This document shows positions 16,771-25,705 of a stretch of 51,721 bases of DNA, in pieces. A program made the translations under genes and the position numbers. The notes under the pieces are model-generated. The model made no database searches. It had not been told where the DNA came from and worked only from the letters and a program-made list of their open reading frames with translations. The stretch is from Rhodoferax sp. (lineage in GTDB: Bacteria > Pseudomonadota > Gammaproteobacteria > Burkholderiales > Burkholderiaceae_C), in the NCBI GenBank assembly GCA_013791765.1, contig VMTC01000053.1, positions 1 to 51,721 of the forward strand, written 5' to 3'. Numbering within the stretch: the first letter of the stretch is position 1; each line of letters begins with the position of its first letter.

Positions 16771-17520
16771 TCAGCGTGTGATCACCACTTTTTGGTACAG
16801 ACCGCCAAAGTAGGTCTCTTTTTTGACCTGAGTCACCGGAATGTCAGCGGGCAACCAGTCGGTGATCTCGCCGCGCCACAGGTCCATGGCGAAGGGCTCC
16901 AGCGTGGTCAGGATCGGTACCATGATGTAGCGAAAGGGATTGACCGCCACGGGCCGGTGGTAGTCGACGAAAATCAGCTTGCCGCCCGGCTTGGTCACGC
17001 GCAGCGCCTCGGAAATGGTCTTGTGGCGCGCCTCGACCGGCTGCTCATGCAAGAGAAAAAACACGATCACCGTGTCGCGGCTGGCGTCGTCAAACTGCAT
17101 GTCGGTGGAATCCTGGCGCTGCACCGTGACTTTGCGGGCGTCTTTAAGCTTGGCGTGCATGTTGGCAATCTGCACCGGCGCGACATCAATCACATCGAGG
17201 TGGCCGTTCGGGCCCAGGCGCTTGACCAAATGCTCGGTGAAGTTGCCGTAGACGCAGGCCACCTGCAAGACCTTGCCGTCAATCACCTCACCCATCTCGG
17301 CCAGAGCAGCGTCGCGCAAGCGGGCAAAGTTTCCCCACAGAATCAGGTTCACCAGCCACTGGCGTTCAAACACGCGCACCGCGTTGGGGTGCGTGTAGGC
17401 CCACCAATAGGTTTCCTGCAAATACTTGGGCACCGGCACCGCGGAGAAGGAAGGCTCAGCCTGCAGCACAGCCAATGCGGGCTCAGCGTCGGCCACAGTG
17501 GCAAATTCTTTGGGACTCAC
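16771..17520 (-). CDS. rquA: Rhodoquinone biosynthesis protein RquA (SAM-dependent, methyltransferase fold)
   Basis: RquA converts ubiquinone to rhodoquinone, replacing a methoxy group with an amino group; rhodoquinone lets fumarate serve as electron acceptor under low oxygen. The 249-residue protein has a Rossmann methyltransferase fold whose first motif reads VACVYGNFT instead of an acidic D/E-x-G-x-G-x-G. That departure from classical methyltransferases is described for RquA. Other features I associate with the family are YWWAYTHP, VFERQWLVNLILWGN, FFLLHEQP and the long VDYHRP/VNPFRY region. It stands alone, converging with the lpxC side and followed by ruvC in the minus-strand group. A ubiquinone/menaquinone C-methyltransferase is the alternative, but these motifs fit it less well. 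Confidence 0.78.
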   Translation of the reverse strand: MSPKEFATVADAEPALAVLQAEPSFSAVPVPKYLQETYWWAYTHPNAVRVFERQWLVNLILWGNFARLRDAALAEMGEVIDGKVLQVACVYGNFTEHLVKRLGPNGHLDVIDVAPVQIANMHAKLKDARKVTVQRQDSTDMQFDDASRDTVIVFFLLHEQPVEARHKTISEALRVTKPGGKLIFVDYHRPVAVNPFRYIMVPILTTLEPFAMDLWRGEITDWLPADIPVTQVKKETYFGGLYQKVVITR

Positions 17521-17677
17521 AAATAAATAACCTTAAACAAAGCCCCTTGAGAGGGCAGTCAAGCCCTGAGTGGGCTGAAGATGGATAAAACAGGGCAGAG
17601 GAAGATGCCTCAGAAACGAAGACGGCAGGTCACTTTAAAAGTCAGGCCAGCCGTGTCCTAAATATATACCAACTTGT

Positions 17678-18226
17678 TTAGCGCGTACGCCCGGCCTTGT
17701 ATTTGCCATTGCCCGCGCCAATGACACCGTCGGCCTGCGCCAGTCGGGCCAGGGCCTTGGCCGCGTGGGCGTGGGTGATGGCCAGACCCAGCGCATCAGC
17801 GGCGTCCGGCCCCGGCAGGCCCAGCAATGCCAGCAGGCGACGCACCATTTCCTGCACCTGGCCCTTGTCGGCGCGGCCATAGCCCACCACCGCCTGCTTC
17901 ATCTGCAGCGCGGTGTACTCCGCCACAGTCACGTCGCTAGAGACCAGCGCCGTGATGCAGGCCCCACGCGCCTGTCCGAGCAGCAAGGTAGATTGCGGGT
18001 TGACATTGACAAACACGATCTCGACCGAAGCGCACGCTGGCTGGTAGCGCGCCACCACCTCGCGCACGCCGTCAAACAGCACCTTGAGCCGCGCCGGCAA
18101 CTGCCCTTTGTCCAGATGCACCGTGCTGATGGTGCCGCTGGCGACGTAGCTGAGCTGCTGGCCGTCGACGTCAATCACGCCAAAACCGGTGGTGCGCAAG
18201 CCGGGATCAATGCCGAGGATTCTCAT
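17678..18226 (-). CDS. ruvC: Holliday junction resolvase RuvC
   Basis: Endonuclease that resolves Holliday junctions with RuvAB; 182 residues, near the usual 173-180. The start [16 protein letters not shown] carries the first catalytic aspartate, VEIVFVN the glutamate, and [14 protein letters not shown] the two late acidic residues. RuvA and RuvB are not in the window. It lies 19 bp after the mtgA stop in the same direction, so the two are probably co-transcribed. The 157-bp gap between rquA and ruvC holds no gene that I can see. Confidence 0.95.
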   Translation of the reverse strand: MRILGIDPGLRTTGFGVIDVDGQQLSYVASGTISTVHLDKGQLPARLKVLFDGVREVVARYQPACASVEIVFVNVNPQSTLLLGQARGACITALVSSDVTVAEYTALQMKQAVVGYGRADKGQVQEMVRRLLALLGLPGPDAADALGLAITHAHAAKALARLAQADGVIGAGNGKYKAGRTR

Positions 18227-18245
18227 TCTTGGGTCTGATGACGAC

Positions 18246-19037
18246 TCAGGGCAATTCAGCGCTGTTCAGGCGGTTAACAATCACGCCCGCGCGCCCGGCC
18301 ACATAGCTGGAGTTGGGCAGCTTTTCAAAATATTTGGGGCGCGGCAGCATCACGGCCAGGCGTGCAGCCTCATAGGCACTCAATCTGGACGCCGGTTTGC
18401 CAAAGTAGCGCTGCGCGGCGGCTTCGGCGCCAAACACGCCCTCGCCCCACTCGGCGCTGTTGAGGTAAATCTCCAGAATGCGCTGCTTGCTGAGCAAAGC
18501 CTCCAGCAGTACCGTCAACACCAGTTCCTGCCCTTTGCGCAAGAGCGTGCGCTCGCCCGACAAGAACAGGTTCTTGGCAAGTTGCTGCGTGATGGTGGAG
18601 CCGCCAACGACTTTGGGTGCGCGAACCGTGGGTGCTTTTTTGGCCGGGGCCGCCGCGTTGCTTTTGGTGGGCGGCAATTTGCTGGCGCGAGCGGCCTGGG
18701 CTGCCTGCTGTTTGGCCACTTGCGCCTCGGCTTTGGCATTTTTTTGCCAGGCTTTCTCCAGCGCATCCCAGTCAACCCCGTCGTGAAGGGTGAAGCTATC
18801 GTCTTCCGAGGCGATCACCGCACGCTTGAGGTTGTTGGATATCTGCGGGTAGTCGACCCACTGCTGACGCCAGTGCCAAGCGCCATCGCTGTGCAGCTGG
18901 CGCCACGCCTGCGAGCGCTGGAAGGCGGTGGACTGCGGGTCCACCAGCGCCATGGCGGCAATGCGCAGCACAAAATAGAGTTGCAGCGCCAGCACCGCTG
19001 CCGCCACCAGACCGAGCCAACGCAGCGCCGGCTTCAT
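18246..19037 (-). CDS. mtgA: Monofunctional biosynthetic peptidoglycan transglycosylase
   Basis: Membrane-anchored glycosyltransferase (GT51) that polymerises lipid II; 263 residues. An N-terminal helix (about 8-30) precedes [13 protein letters not shown] (the catalytic-glutamate motif) and [15 protein letters not shown]. Between them is an Ala/Lys/Pro-rich insertion at about residues 99-142, roughly 35 residues longer than the E. coli loop, without disturbing the motifs. Later motifs [18 protein letters not shown] and [11 protein letters not shown] are intact. It starts 30 bp from the ftsZ stop. In related genomes I expect mtgA next to aroE; see the inversion finding. Confidence 0.93.
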   Translation of the reverse strand: MKPALRWLGLVAAAVLALQLYFVLRIAAMALVDPQSTAFQRSQAWRQLHSDGAWHWRQQWVDYPQISNNLKRAVIASEDDSFTLHDGVDWDALEKAWQKNAKAEAQVAKQQAAQAARASKLPPTKSNAAAPAKKAPTVRAPKVVGGSTITQQLAKNLFLSGERTLLRKGQELVLTVLLEALLSKQRILEIYLNSAEWGEGVFGAEAAAQRYFGKPASRLSAYEAARLAVMLPRPKYFEKLPNSSYVAGRAGVIVNRLNSAELP

Positions 19038-19067
19038 CGCCCGCTCAAACCCGGCATCCTGGATCCC

Positions 19068-20321
19068 TCAGTCGGCCTGCTTGCGCAAGAAGGCCGGAAT
19101 CTCGAAGTCGTCCATACCGCCGCTGGCCAGCGCATCCACCTTGGCCGCTGCCTGGGTGCGGTCTGGCGGGCGGCGCCACACGCTGGGCGTGGCCAGGGCG
19201 TTGTAGTCGGGCTGCGTGCGGGCGCCATTGCTCATTGCGCCGGGCATCATGCCAGAAGCATTGCCGGTGGTACCGGCAGGGTTAAAGCTGGGCACTTGGA
19301 ACGGCACGTTGTCGGTGCCGGTGCGCAGCACCTGCAGCGGCGGTGCAGTGCGGCGTACGCCCTGGCGCGACAGGCCGGTGGCCACCACGGTGACGCGGAT
19401 TTCATCGCCCAGCGCGTCGTCATAGGCGGTGCCGTAGATCACATGGGCGTCGGCCGAAGCGTAGGCACGAATGGTGTTCATGGCCAGCTTGGACTCGCTC
19501 AATTTCAGCGACCCCTTGGCCGCGGTGATCAGCACCAGAACGCCTTTGGCGCCCGAGAGGTCAATGCCCTCAAGCAGCGGGCAGGCCACGGCCTGGTCGG
19601 CGGCAATGCGCGCCCGGTCTGGTCCCGAGGCCATGGCAGTGCCCATCATGGCTTTGCCGGGTTCACCCATGACGGTGCGAACGTCTTCAAAGTCGACGTT
19701 CAACAGGCCCGGCACGTTGATGATTTCGGCAATGCCCCCCACGGCGTTTTTCAGCACGTCGTTGGCATGGGCAAAGGCTTCGTCTTGCGTCACGTCGTCA
19801 CCCAGCACGTCGAGCAGTTTTTCGTTCAGGACCACGATCAGCGAGTCAACATTGGCTTCGAGCTCGACCAGGCCGCTGTCGGCATTGGTCATGCGCCGGC
19901 CACCTTCAAAGTCAAACGGTTTGGTCACCACGCCGACGGTCAGAATGCCCATTTCACGCGCCACACGCGCAATCACCGGCGCCGCACCGGTGCCCGTGCC
20001 CCCGCCCATGCCGGCGGTGATGAACAGCATGTTGGCACCATCAATGGCAGCTCGAATGTCGTCAATGGCGGCTTCTGCGGCTTCGCGCGCTTTGTCGGGC
20101 TTGCTGCCCGCGCCCAGGCCACTGGTGCCGAGCTGGATGCATTTGTGCGCATCGCTGCGGCTCAGGGCCTGCGCATCGGTGTTGGCGCAAATGAACTCCA
20201 CGCCCTGCACGCCGCTGTCAATCATGTGGCCGACGGCGTTGCCGCCGCCACCGCCAACGCCGATGACTTTGATCTGGGTGCCCAGGTTAAAGGCTTGTTC
20301 TTCAATCATTTCGATAGGCAT
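19068..20321 (-). CDS. ftsZ: Cell division protein FtsZ
   Basis: Tubulin-like GTPase that forms the division ring. The ATG at 20321 gives MPIEMIEEQAF and has AAGGAG at the right distance, so the upstream in-frame ATG is not used; 417 residues. It shows the GTP-binding GGGTGTGAAPV, the T7 synergy loop NVDFEDVRT, a variable linker, and the conserved C-terminal peptide DDFEIPAFLRKQ that binds FtsA and ZipA. The 144-bp gap to ftsA is the largest in this part of the cluster and may carry an extra ftsZ promoter, though I see no clear -35/-10 pair. lpxC, the usual next gene, is missing downstream. Confidence 0.97.
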   Translation of the reverse strand: MPIEMIEEQAFNLGTQIKVIGVGGGGGNAVGHMIDSGVQGVEFICANTDAQALSRSDAHKCIQLGTSGLGAGSKPDKAREAAEAAIDDIRAAIDGANMLFITAGMGGGTGTGAAPVIARVAREMGILTVGVVTKPFDFEGGRRMTNADSGLVELEANVDSLIVVLNEKLLDVLGDDVTQDEAFAHANDVLKNAVGGIAEIINVPGLLNVDFEDVRTVMGEPGKAMMGTAMASGPDRARIAADQAVACPLLEGIDLSGAKGVLVLITAAKGSLKLSESKLAMNTIRAYASADAHVIYGTAYDDALGDEIRVTVVATGLSRQGVRRTAPPLQVLRTGTDNVPFQVPSFNPAGTTGNASGMMPGAMSNGARTQPDYNALATPSVWRRPPDRTQAAAKVDALASGGMDDFEIPAFLRKQAD

Positions 20322-20465
20322 TTTCTGCTCCTTGAGTTTCAATAAATTGGACGTTGCTGACAGATTTCAAATACTTGGCTTGGGCGGGCGGCTCTGCGGG
20401 TCGCCATCGACATCGTTTGTGCGTGTGCGCCCTGGCACGGCTTAGCCCTAGTTGGAGCTTCATGG

Positions 20466-21695
20466 TTAAAAGTTCCCCACAAACCAGTCTTTGACCTGGC
20501 TGAATGCGGTCTTCATGGAGCCATTCTTTTGCGCCACCTTGAAGCCGCGCAGGCGCGCCATGCGGGCTTCTTCGAGCAGACCCATGACGGTGGCAGCGCG
20601 CGGCTGCGCCACCATGTCGGCCAGCGCGCTGGAATACTTCGGGATGCCACGGCGCACCGGCTTCAAGAAGATGTCTTCGCCCAGTTCGACCATGCCGGGC
20701 ATGACGCAACTGCCACCCGTGAGCACGATGCCGGAAGACAGCATTTCTTCAAAGCCCGACTCGCGCATCACCTGGTGCACCAGCGTGAAAATCTCCTCCA
20801 CCCGGGGCTCGATGACACCGGCGAGCGCCTGGCGGCTGAGCATGCGCGGGCCGCGGTCGCCCAGGCCCGGCACTTCTACCTGGGCGTCGGGGTCAGCCAG
20901 CAACTGCTTGGCGTAGCCGCTCTCGACTTTGATCTCCTCGGCGTCCTTGGTCGGCGTGCGCAATGCCATCGCAATGTCGCTGGTGATCAGGTCGCCCGCA
21001 ATCGGGATCACTGCGGTGTGGCGAATGGCGCCGTTGGTAAATATCGCGATGTCGGTGGTACCGGCGCCAATATCGACCATGGCCACGCCCAGTTCGCGCT
21101 CATCCTCAGTCAACACCGACAGGCTGCTGGCCAGCGGGTTGAGCATGAGTTGCTCCACCTCCAGGCCGCAGCGGCGCACGCATTTGATGATGTTCTCGGC
21201 CGCACTCTGCGCGCCGGTCACGATGTGCACCTTGGCCTCCAGGCGGATGCCGCTCATGCCGACCGGCTCTTTCACATCCTGCCCGTCGATGATGAACTCT
21301 TGCGGCTCCACCAGCAGCAGGCGCTGGTCGGTCGAGATGTTGATGGCCTTGGCCGTCTCTACCACGCGCGCCACATCGGCGGCGCTCACCTCCCGGTCCT
21401 TGATCGCCACCATGCCGTGCGAATTGATGCCGCGGATATGGCTGCCGGTGATGCCGGTGTAAACGCGGGTGATCTTGCAGTCCGCCATCAGCTCGGCCTC
21501 TTTGAGCGCTTGCTGGATGCTTTGCACTGTGGCGTCAATATTGACCACGACCCCGCGTTTGAGCCCGTTGCTCGGCGCCACCCCCAGGCCGGCGAGTTTG
21601 AGTATGCCGCCCGGCAGCACCTCGGCCACCACCACCATCACTTTGGCGGTGCCGATGTCCAGCCCCACTACCAAGTCTTTGTATTCTTTTGCCAT
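20466..21695 (-). CDS. ftsA: Cell division protein FtsA
   Basis: Actin-like ATPase that ties FtsZ filaments to the membrane; 409 residues. It begins MAKEYKDLVVGLDIGTAKV (phosphate-1 motif) and has MVDIGAGTTDIAIF (phosphate-2) and GIVLTGGSCVMPGM (adenosine motif). The C-terminus, near KNGSMKTAFSQVKDWFVGNF, is an amphipathic helix expected to insert into the inner membrane. It starts 26 bp after ftsQ, in the canonical ftsQ-ftsA-ftsZ order. Confidence 0.97.
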   Translation of the reverse strand: MAKEYKDLVVGLDIGTAKVMVVVAEVLPGGILKLAGLGVAPSNGLKRGVVVNIDATVQSIQQALKEAELMADCKITRVYTGITGSHIRGINSHGMVAIKDREVSAADVARVVETAKAINISTDQRLLLVEPQEFIIDGQDVKEPVGMSGIRLEAKVHIVTGAQSAAENIIKCVRRCGLEVEQLMLNPLASSLSVLTEDERELGVAMVDIGAGTTDIAIFTNGAIRHTAVIPIAGDLITSDIAMALRTPTKDAEEIKVESGYAKQLLADPDAQVEVPGLGDRGPRMLSRQALAGVIEPRVEEIFTLVHQVMRESGFEEMLSSGIVLTGGSCVMPGMVELGEDIFLKPVRRGIPKYSSALADMVAQPRAATVMGLLEEARMARLRGFKVAQKNGSMKTAFSQVKDWFVGNF

Positions 21696-21721
21696 AGGTT
21701 CACCTGTTGCTTGTATTGCTG

Positions 21722-22507
21722 CTACTTCTTGACCGGGTCCGCTGCCAGCGTGCTGACGCCGCGCAGGCGGATGGCATAGCCGTCCTGATGCCGCAGGTCC
21801 GCGCTTTGCAGCGCCTCGGGCTTGCGCCCGTAACGTGAGGTGACCTGCGTCAAAGTTTGCAGAAAGCGCTGGCTGCGCGCCAGCACCTCCAGGGGAGCAC
21901 CACTGCCCAGCTGCAGCTCTGCGCCGGTGTCCAGGCGCGCGCGCCAGCCGCCGTGCGGGTTCAACTCCAACTGTTCCAGGCCCAGGTCCATGAGTTCAAA
22001 AGGCGCTTGCAGCGTCTGGTACATGGCCAGCACCAAGCTGGCCTGGCCGTCCGGGCCTGCCAAGCGTGGCAGGTCCTCGCGCTCAAGCTCACCGAGGTTG
22101 GCCTCGAACACTTCACCAAGATTATTCAGCAGCCGGGATTCGCCTTCCCCTCCCCAATAGGCCACGGCCTGGTGTTCCTGCAATTGCACCCTCAGGCGGT
22201 TGGGGAAGTCGCGATGCACCACCGCGTGTCGCACCCAGGGCAGTGACTCAAAGGCCTGACGCGCGGCACTCAGGTCCAGCGTCAGGAAGGTGCCGCTCAG
22301 GTGCGGCAGCACATTGGCGCGCAGGGTCACCGCGTTGTGGTGCGTCACCTCACCCGTGACCGCAATGCTCCGAATGGAAAAGCCCGCATGGCGCGATGCC
22401 CACAGCGCCGCCCCGCCGAGAACACCCAAGGCCAGCAACACGAACAAGACGCTCGCCGTCAGGTTCATGAGTTTGACATCGAGCGGCACGAGGACGGTTG
22501 CGTTCAT
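21722..22507 (-). CDS. ftsQ: Cell division protein FtsQ
   Basis: Bitopic division protein that recruits FtsB/FtsL and later divisome parts; 261 residues. A short cytoplasmic start precedes one helix ([20 protein letters not shown]). The POTRA domain follows ([24 protein letters not shown]), then the beta domain with [22 protein letters not shown]. Its start overlaps the ddl stop as ATGA (22504-22507). Confidence 0.95.
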   Translation of the reverse strand: MNATVLVPLDVKLMNLTASVLFVLLALGVLGGAALWASRHAGFSIRSIAVTGEVTHHNAVTLRANVLPHLSGTFLTLDLSAARQAFESLPWVRHAVVHRDFPNRLRVQLQEHQAVAYWGGEGESRLLNNLGEVFEANLGELEREDLPRLAGPDGQASLVLAMYQTLQAPFELMDLGLEQLELNPHGGWRARLDTGAELQLGSGAPLEVLARSQRFLQTLTQVTSRYGRKPEALQSADLRHQDGYAIRLRGVSTLAADPVKK

Positions 22508-23559
22508 GCCGGGTGCTCGCTCGGTTGACCCGCTTGGGCCAGCGCCTTGGCACCCGCATCGGCGCCGGCATAGTCAAGCGTGGCATGCTGCAACACCTCC
22601 AGGCACAGCGCCGGGTAACTCATGCCAGCGGCCTTGGCCGCCATCGGCACCAGCGAATGCGGCGTCATGCCCGGTGAGGTGTTGATCTCCAGCAAATAGG
22701 GCGCGCGCGTGGCAGCGTCAATCATCACATCCACGCGGGCCCAGCCGCGGCAACCCAGCACCTGGTAAGCCTTGAGTGCCAGTGCTTGAATATGCGCTTC
22801 TTCACCTGCGGGCAAGGCGGCCGGCACCAGGTATTGCGTGGTGTCGGTGAAGTACTTGGCCTGGTAATCGTAATTACCGCCCGGCGCCACGATGCGTATC
22901 ACCGGCAAGGCATGCGCGCTGGCGCCCGACCCCAGCACGGGGATGGTTACCTCGTCGCCTTTGATGAACTGCTCGCACAGCACCATGGCGTCGTGCTGGG
23001 TCGCCAGGGCGTAGGCCGCGCCACACTGCTCAGTTTGCGTGACCTTGGTGAGGCCGATGGTGGAGCCTTCGCGGTCGGGCTTCACAATCATCGGGCTGCC
23101 CAGCAGGGCAAAGGCTTCGCTCGTGGCGACGGCGCTGTCCACCTGTTGCCATTCGGGTGTGGGCAAGCCTTCGCTGCGCCAGATGCGTTTGGTCATGACC
23201 TTGTCGATGCCGATGCTCGACGCCATCACGCCGGAGCCGGTGTAGGGGATGCCGAGCAACTCCAGCGCACCTTGCACCGTACCATCTTCGCCAAAGCGGC
23301 CATGCAGGGCAATGAAGCAGCGCGCAAAACCCTCAGCCTTGAGCTCGGCGAGGTCACGCTGCGCCGGGTCAAAGGCATGGGCGTCCACCCCTTGCGACAA
23401 AAGCGCCTGCAGCACGCCCTGGCCAGACATCAGCGACACCTCGCGCTCAGCGGAGGCGCCGCCCATCAGCACGGCGACCTTGCCCAGGCGCGCCGCAAGG
23501 CGCTCCATGGTGCGGCTGCGCTGCTGGCTCGCGCCAGCATTTTGATCAATTTGACTCAT
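22504..23559 (-). CDS. ddl: D-alanine--D-alanine ligase
   Basis: ATP-grasp ligase making the D-Ala-D-Ala dipeptide used by MurF; 351 residues. It has [19 protein letters not shown], the [10 protein letters not shown] loop, RVDVMID and [16 protein letters not shown]. The start overlaps the murC stop (ATGA), and the first codons MSQIDQNAG fall within a copy of the short repeat that also spans the end of murC. An internal ATG 18 codons on ([13 protein letters not shown]) is closer to the family N-terminus, so initiation there is possible. Confidence 0.95.
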   Translation of the reverse strand: MSQIDQNAGASQQRSRTMERLAARLGKVAVLMGGASAEREVSLMSGQGVLQALLSQGVDAHAFDPAQRDLAELKAEGFARCFIALHGRFGEDGTVQGALELLGIPYTGSGVMASSIGIDKVMTKRIWRSEGLPTPEWQQVDSAVATSEAFALLGSPMIVKPDREGSTIGLTKVTQTEQCGAAYALATQHDAMVLCEQFIKGDEVTIPVLGSGASAHALPVIRIVAPGGNYDYQAKYFTDTTQYLVPAALPAGEEAHIQALALKAYQVLGCRGWARVDVMIDAATRAPYLLEINTSPGMTPHSLVPMAAKAAGMSYPALCLEVLQHATLDYAGADAGAKALAQAGQPSEHPA

Positions 23560-23592
23560 AGCCCACGTCCTTCCTGCGCTAACAGCTCTGAA
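23540..23592 (-). repeat. Short AGCNN-N18-GGGCTA repeat spanning the murC/ddl junction
   Basis: On the minus strand, AGCTG (23587-23583), 18 bases, then GGGCTA (23564-23559) and TGAGTCAAATTGATCAAAATGC. The TGA is the murC stop and overlaps the ddl start, so the repeat supplies the last residues of MurC, the overlap itself and the first residues of Ddl. Confidence 0.65.
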
Positions 23593-24989
23593 ATTTGTAG
23601 CAAATCAAGTACCTTGGCCGCCACCGCGCCGATCGAACCTGCGCCCATGCACAGCACCACATCACCGTCCGTGGCGGTGTCCACGATGGCCTGCGGCATA
23701 TCGGCAATGTCATCGACAAACACCGGTTCGATGCGCCCAGCCACACGCAGCGCGCGCGCCAGCGTGCGGCCATCGGCCGCCACAATCGGTGTTTCGCCAG
23801 CGGCATAGACTTCGGCCAGCAACACCGCATCGGCTTGGGCGATCACCTTGATGAAGTCTTCAAAGCAATCACGCGTGCGGGTGTAGCGATGCGGCTGGAA
23901 CGCCAGCACCAGGCGCCTGCCCGCAAAGGCCCCGCGCGCCGCTGCCAGCGTCGCTGCCATTTCGACCGGGTGGTGACCGTAGTCGTCAACCAGGGTGAAC
24001 GTGCCGCCGTCCCGACTTGGGATCTCGCCATAGCGCTGGAAGCGCCGCCCGACGCCTTTGAAGTTCTCCAGTGCCCTTTGCACCGCGCCATCGTCAATGT
24101 TGAGTTCGACCGCCACGGCTATCGCCGACAAGGCATTGAGCACGTTGTGGCGCCCCGGCAGGTTCAGCACCACCGCCAAATCAGGCAGCACCACGCCGTT
24201 GCGGCGCTGCACCGTGAAATGCATTTGGCCGCCGACCGCACGCACGTCGACGGCGCGCACTTCGGCGCCTTCTTCAAAGCCGTAGCTGGTGATCGGGCAG
24301 GTCACTTGCGGCACGATCTCGCGCACGGCCGGATCGTCGGTGCACAAAATGGCGTTGCCATAAAAGGGCATGCGGTGCAGAAAATCGACAAAGGCCTGCT
24401 TGAGCCGGCCAAAGTCGTGGCCGTAGGTCTCCATGTGGTCGGCGTCGATATTGGTTACCACCGCCATCACCGGCGACAGGTTCAAAAACGAGGCGTCTGA
24501 CTCGTCGGCCTCGACCACGATGTAGTCGCCCTTGCCCAGACGCGCATTGGCGCCCGCGCTGTTCAGGCGCCCGCCGATCACGAAGGTCGGGTCGAGGCCC
24601 GCCTCGGCCAGCACGCTGGCAACCAGGCTGGTGGTGGTGGTCTTGCCGTGCGTGCCGGCAATGGCAATGCCGGTTTTGAGGCGCATCAGTTCAGCCAGCA
24701 TCAGGGCGCGCGGCACCACCGGAATGTGTTTCTCGCGCGCGCTCAGGACCTCGGGGTTGTCGGCCTGCACTGCGGTGGAGGTGACCACGGCGTCGGCGCC
24801 CGCCACATGATCGGCGTCATGGCCGACAAAGGTCTGGATGCCCAAGCCCGCCAGGCGTTGCAGCGTGGCACTGTCGGCCAAGTCCGAGCCCGAGATGGTG
24901 TAACCCAGGTTCAGCAAAATCTCGGCGATACCCGACATGCCGACGCCGCCGACACCGACAAAGTGGATGTGTTTGATGGCGTGCTTCAT
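23556..24989 (-). CDS. murC: UDP-N-acetylmuramate--L-alanine ligase
   Basis: Adds L-alanine to UDP-MurNAc in the cytoplasm; 477 residues. It has [19 protein letters not shown] at the start, the ATP loop [28 protein letters not shown] and the late [14 protein letters not shown]. The start ATG overlaps the stop of the long frame spanning element R2 (ATGA at 24986-24989) rather than the murG stop, as would be usual. An eight-base copy of its start region (ATGAAGCA) is found 716 bp upstream at the end of murG. Confidence 0.97.
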   Translation of the reverse strand: MKHAIKHIHFVGVGGVGMSGIAEILLNLGYTISGSDLADSATLQRLAGLGIQTFVGHDADHVAGADAVVTSTAVQADNPEVLSAREKHIPVVPRALMLAELMRLKTGIAIAGTHGKTTTTSLVASVLAEAGLDPTFVIGGRLNSAGANARLGKGDYIVVEADESDASFLNLSPVMAVVTNIDADHMETYGHDFGRLKQAFVDFLHRMPFYGNAILCTDDPAVREIVPQVTCPITSYGFEEGAEVRAVDVRAVGGQMHFTVQRRNGVVLPDLAVVLNLPGRHNVLNALSAIAVAVELNIDDGAVQRALENFKGVGRRFQRYGEIPSRDGGTFTLVDDYGHHPVEMAATLAAARGAFAGRRLVLAFQPHRYTRTRDCFEDFIKVIAQADAVLLAEVYAAGETPIVAADGRTLARALRVAGRIEPVFVDDIADMPQAIVDTATDGDVVLCMGAGSIGAVAAKVLDLLQISELLAQEGRGL

Positions 24990-25705
24990 GCGGTAAGTTC
25001 CTGGATTGTGGTCTGAGGATATTGGCTATTTATTTTTGTCTTTTTGGCCTCTAGCCCACGTGCTATATGATTTGTATGCTCTTGTTTTTGCTTCATCTTT
25101 TGGCTACAGGGGAATTCATTGCTTGAATTACCACGTCGGTTATCTGCGGCGGTTTTGTTTCTTATGCGTTGTATTCCCCCCCTCTCCCCCAACCCCTCTC
25201 CACCCCCGCCGGGGCGGAAAGGGGAGCGAACAGCCACATTTGGCCGCGTCTTTAAAGGTGGGAAAAAGGCGCGCAGGGGCGCGTTGCCATCAAACGGAGT
25301 GCGCGCGTTCTCGATGCGCTGCACGCAGCTAGGGGCCAATTGGTGTTGAGGCAGCGCTTGATCTGCGTGGCGGGACTCCGGGCGACGGACCGAAAAATCC
25401 AGGCTTGGCGAGCTGATGCGAGGCCGAATTTGGCTACAGCGACTGGTCGCTGGGTTAGCGCCACTCTGAGGCCAGCGCGCAGTCAAGCGCAAAGTTCCCG
25501 CCTTAAAAAACGTGGCCAAATGAAGCCCCCCTCTTTCGCCCGGCGGGGCGAGAGAGGGGTTGGGGGAGTGAGTGGGGGAAAAATGGCAAGAAACACGCCC
25601 TGACCCGTCGACCACAACACATTCCAACATGCCAAGAACCCCAACCCTTCCCGCCAAGGACGGCCCAGCCGAGACAAACAAAACAGGACCAAGAACTTGC
25701 TTCAT
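24986..25705 (-). CDS. Element-spanning open reading frame between murG and murC (R2 frame)
   Basis: A 239-codon frame fills the whole murG-murC gap. Its ATG (25705) overlaps the murG stop, and its TGA overlaps the murC ATG, both as ATGA. The peptide starts [11 protein letters not shown] and is Pro/Arg/Gly-rich, with blocks shared by the R3 and R4 frames: [45 protein letters not shown] and GIQRIRNK. It ends [10 protein letters not shown] then IQELTA. I recognise no protein family. Composition and repeat origin argue for caution: it may serve only to keep ribosomes moving from murG to murC. Translation is not shown. Confidence 0.35.
   Translation of the reverse strand: MKQVLGPVLFVSAGPSLAGRVGVLGMLECVVVDGSGRVSCHFSPTHSPNPSLAPPGERGGLHLATFFKAGTLRLTARWPQSGANPATSRCSQIRPRISSPSLDFSVRRPESRHADQALPQHQLAPSCVQRIENARTPFDGNAPLRAFFPPLKTRPNVAVRSPFRPGGGGEGLGERGGIQRIRNKTAADNRRGNSSNEFPCSQKMKQKQEHTNHIARGLEAKKTKINSQYPQTTIQELTA
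25047..25080 (-). repeat. Short AGCNN-N18-GGGCTA repeat between R2 and murC
   Basis: On the minus strand, AGCAT (25080-25076), an 18-base spacer, GGGCTA (25057-25052), then GAGGCCAAAAAG. It lies at the downstream end of R2 and encodes GLEAKK in the long frame; the R3 copy is at the matching place. Confidence 0.6.
25125..25610 (-). repeat. Element R2: intergenic repeat between murG and murC
   Basis: Second copy of the R element, in the sense of the mur genes, filling most of the 712-bp gap between murC (ends 24989) and murG (begins 25702). The arms lie at about 25175-25226 and 25525-25578, each a G/C-rich hairpin with outward GAGAGGGGTTGGGGG. The homologous region continues past the left arm with R3 (TATGCGTTGTAT, then CACGTCGG and TTATCTGC). 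Relative to R4 it lacks 12 bp (four codons) in the interior, keeping frame. The eight-base direct repeat ATGAAGCA flanks the whole insert (24982-24989 and 25698-25705 on the plus map). Confidence 0.85.

Noticed and set aside
18189-20345. Very long open frame (over 700 codons) antisense to ruvC, mtgA and ftsZ
   Set aside because: It is a shadow of GC-rich codon use on the opposite strand: it covers three well-supported genes with full motifs, lacks any recognisable domain and has a His/Gln/Gly/Arg-rich composition typical of such shadows.
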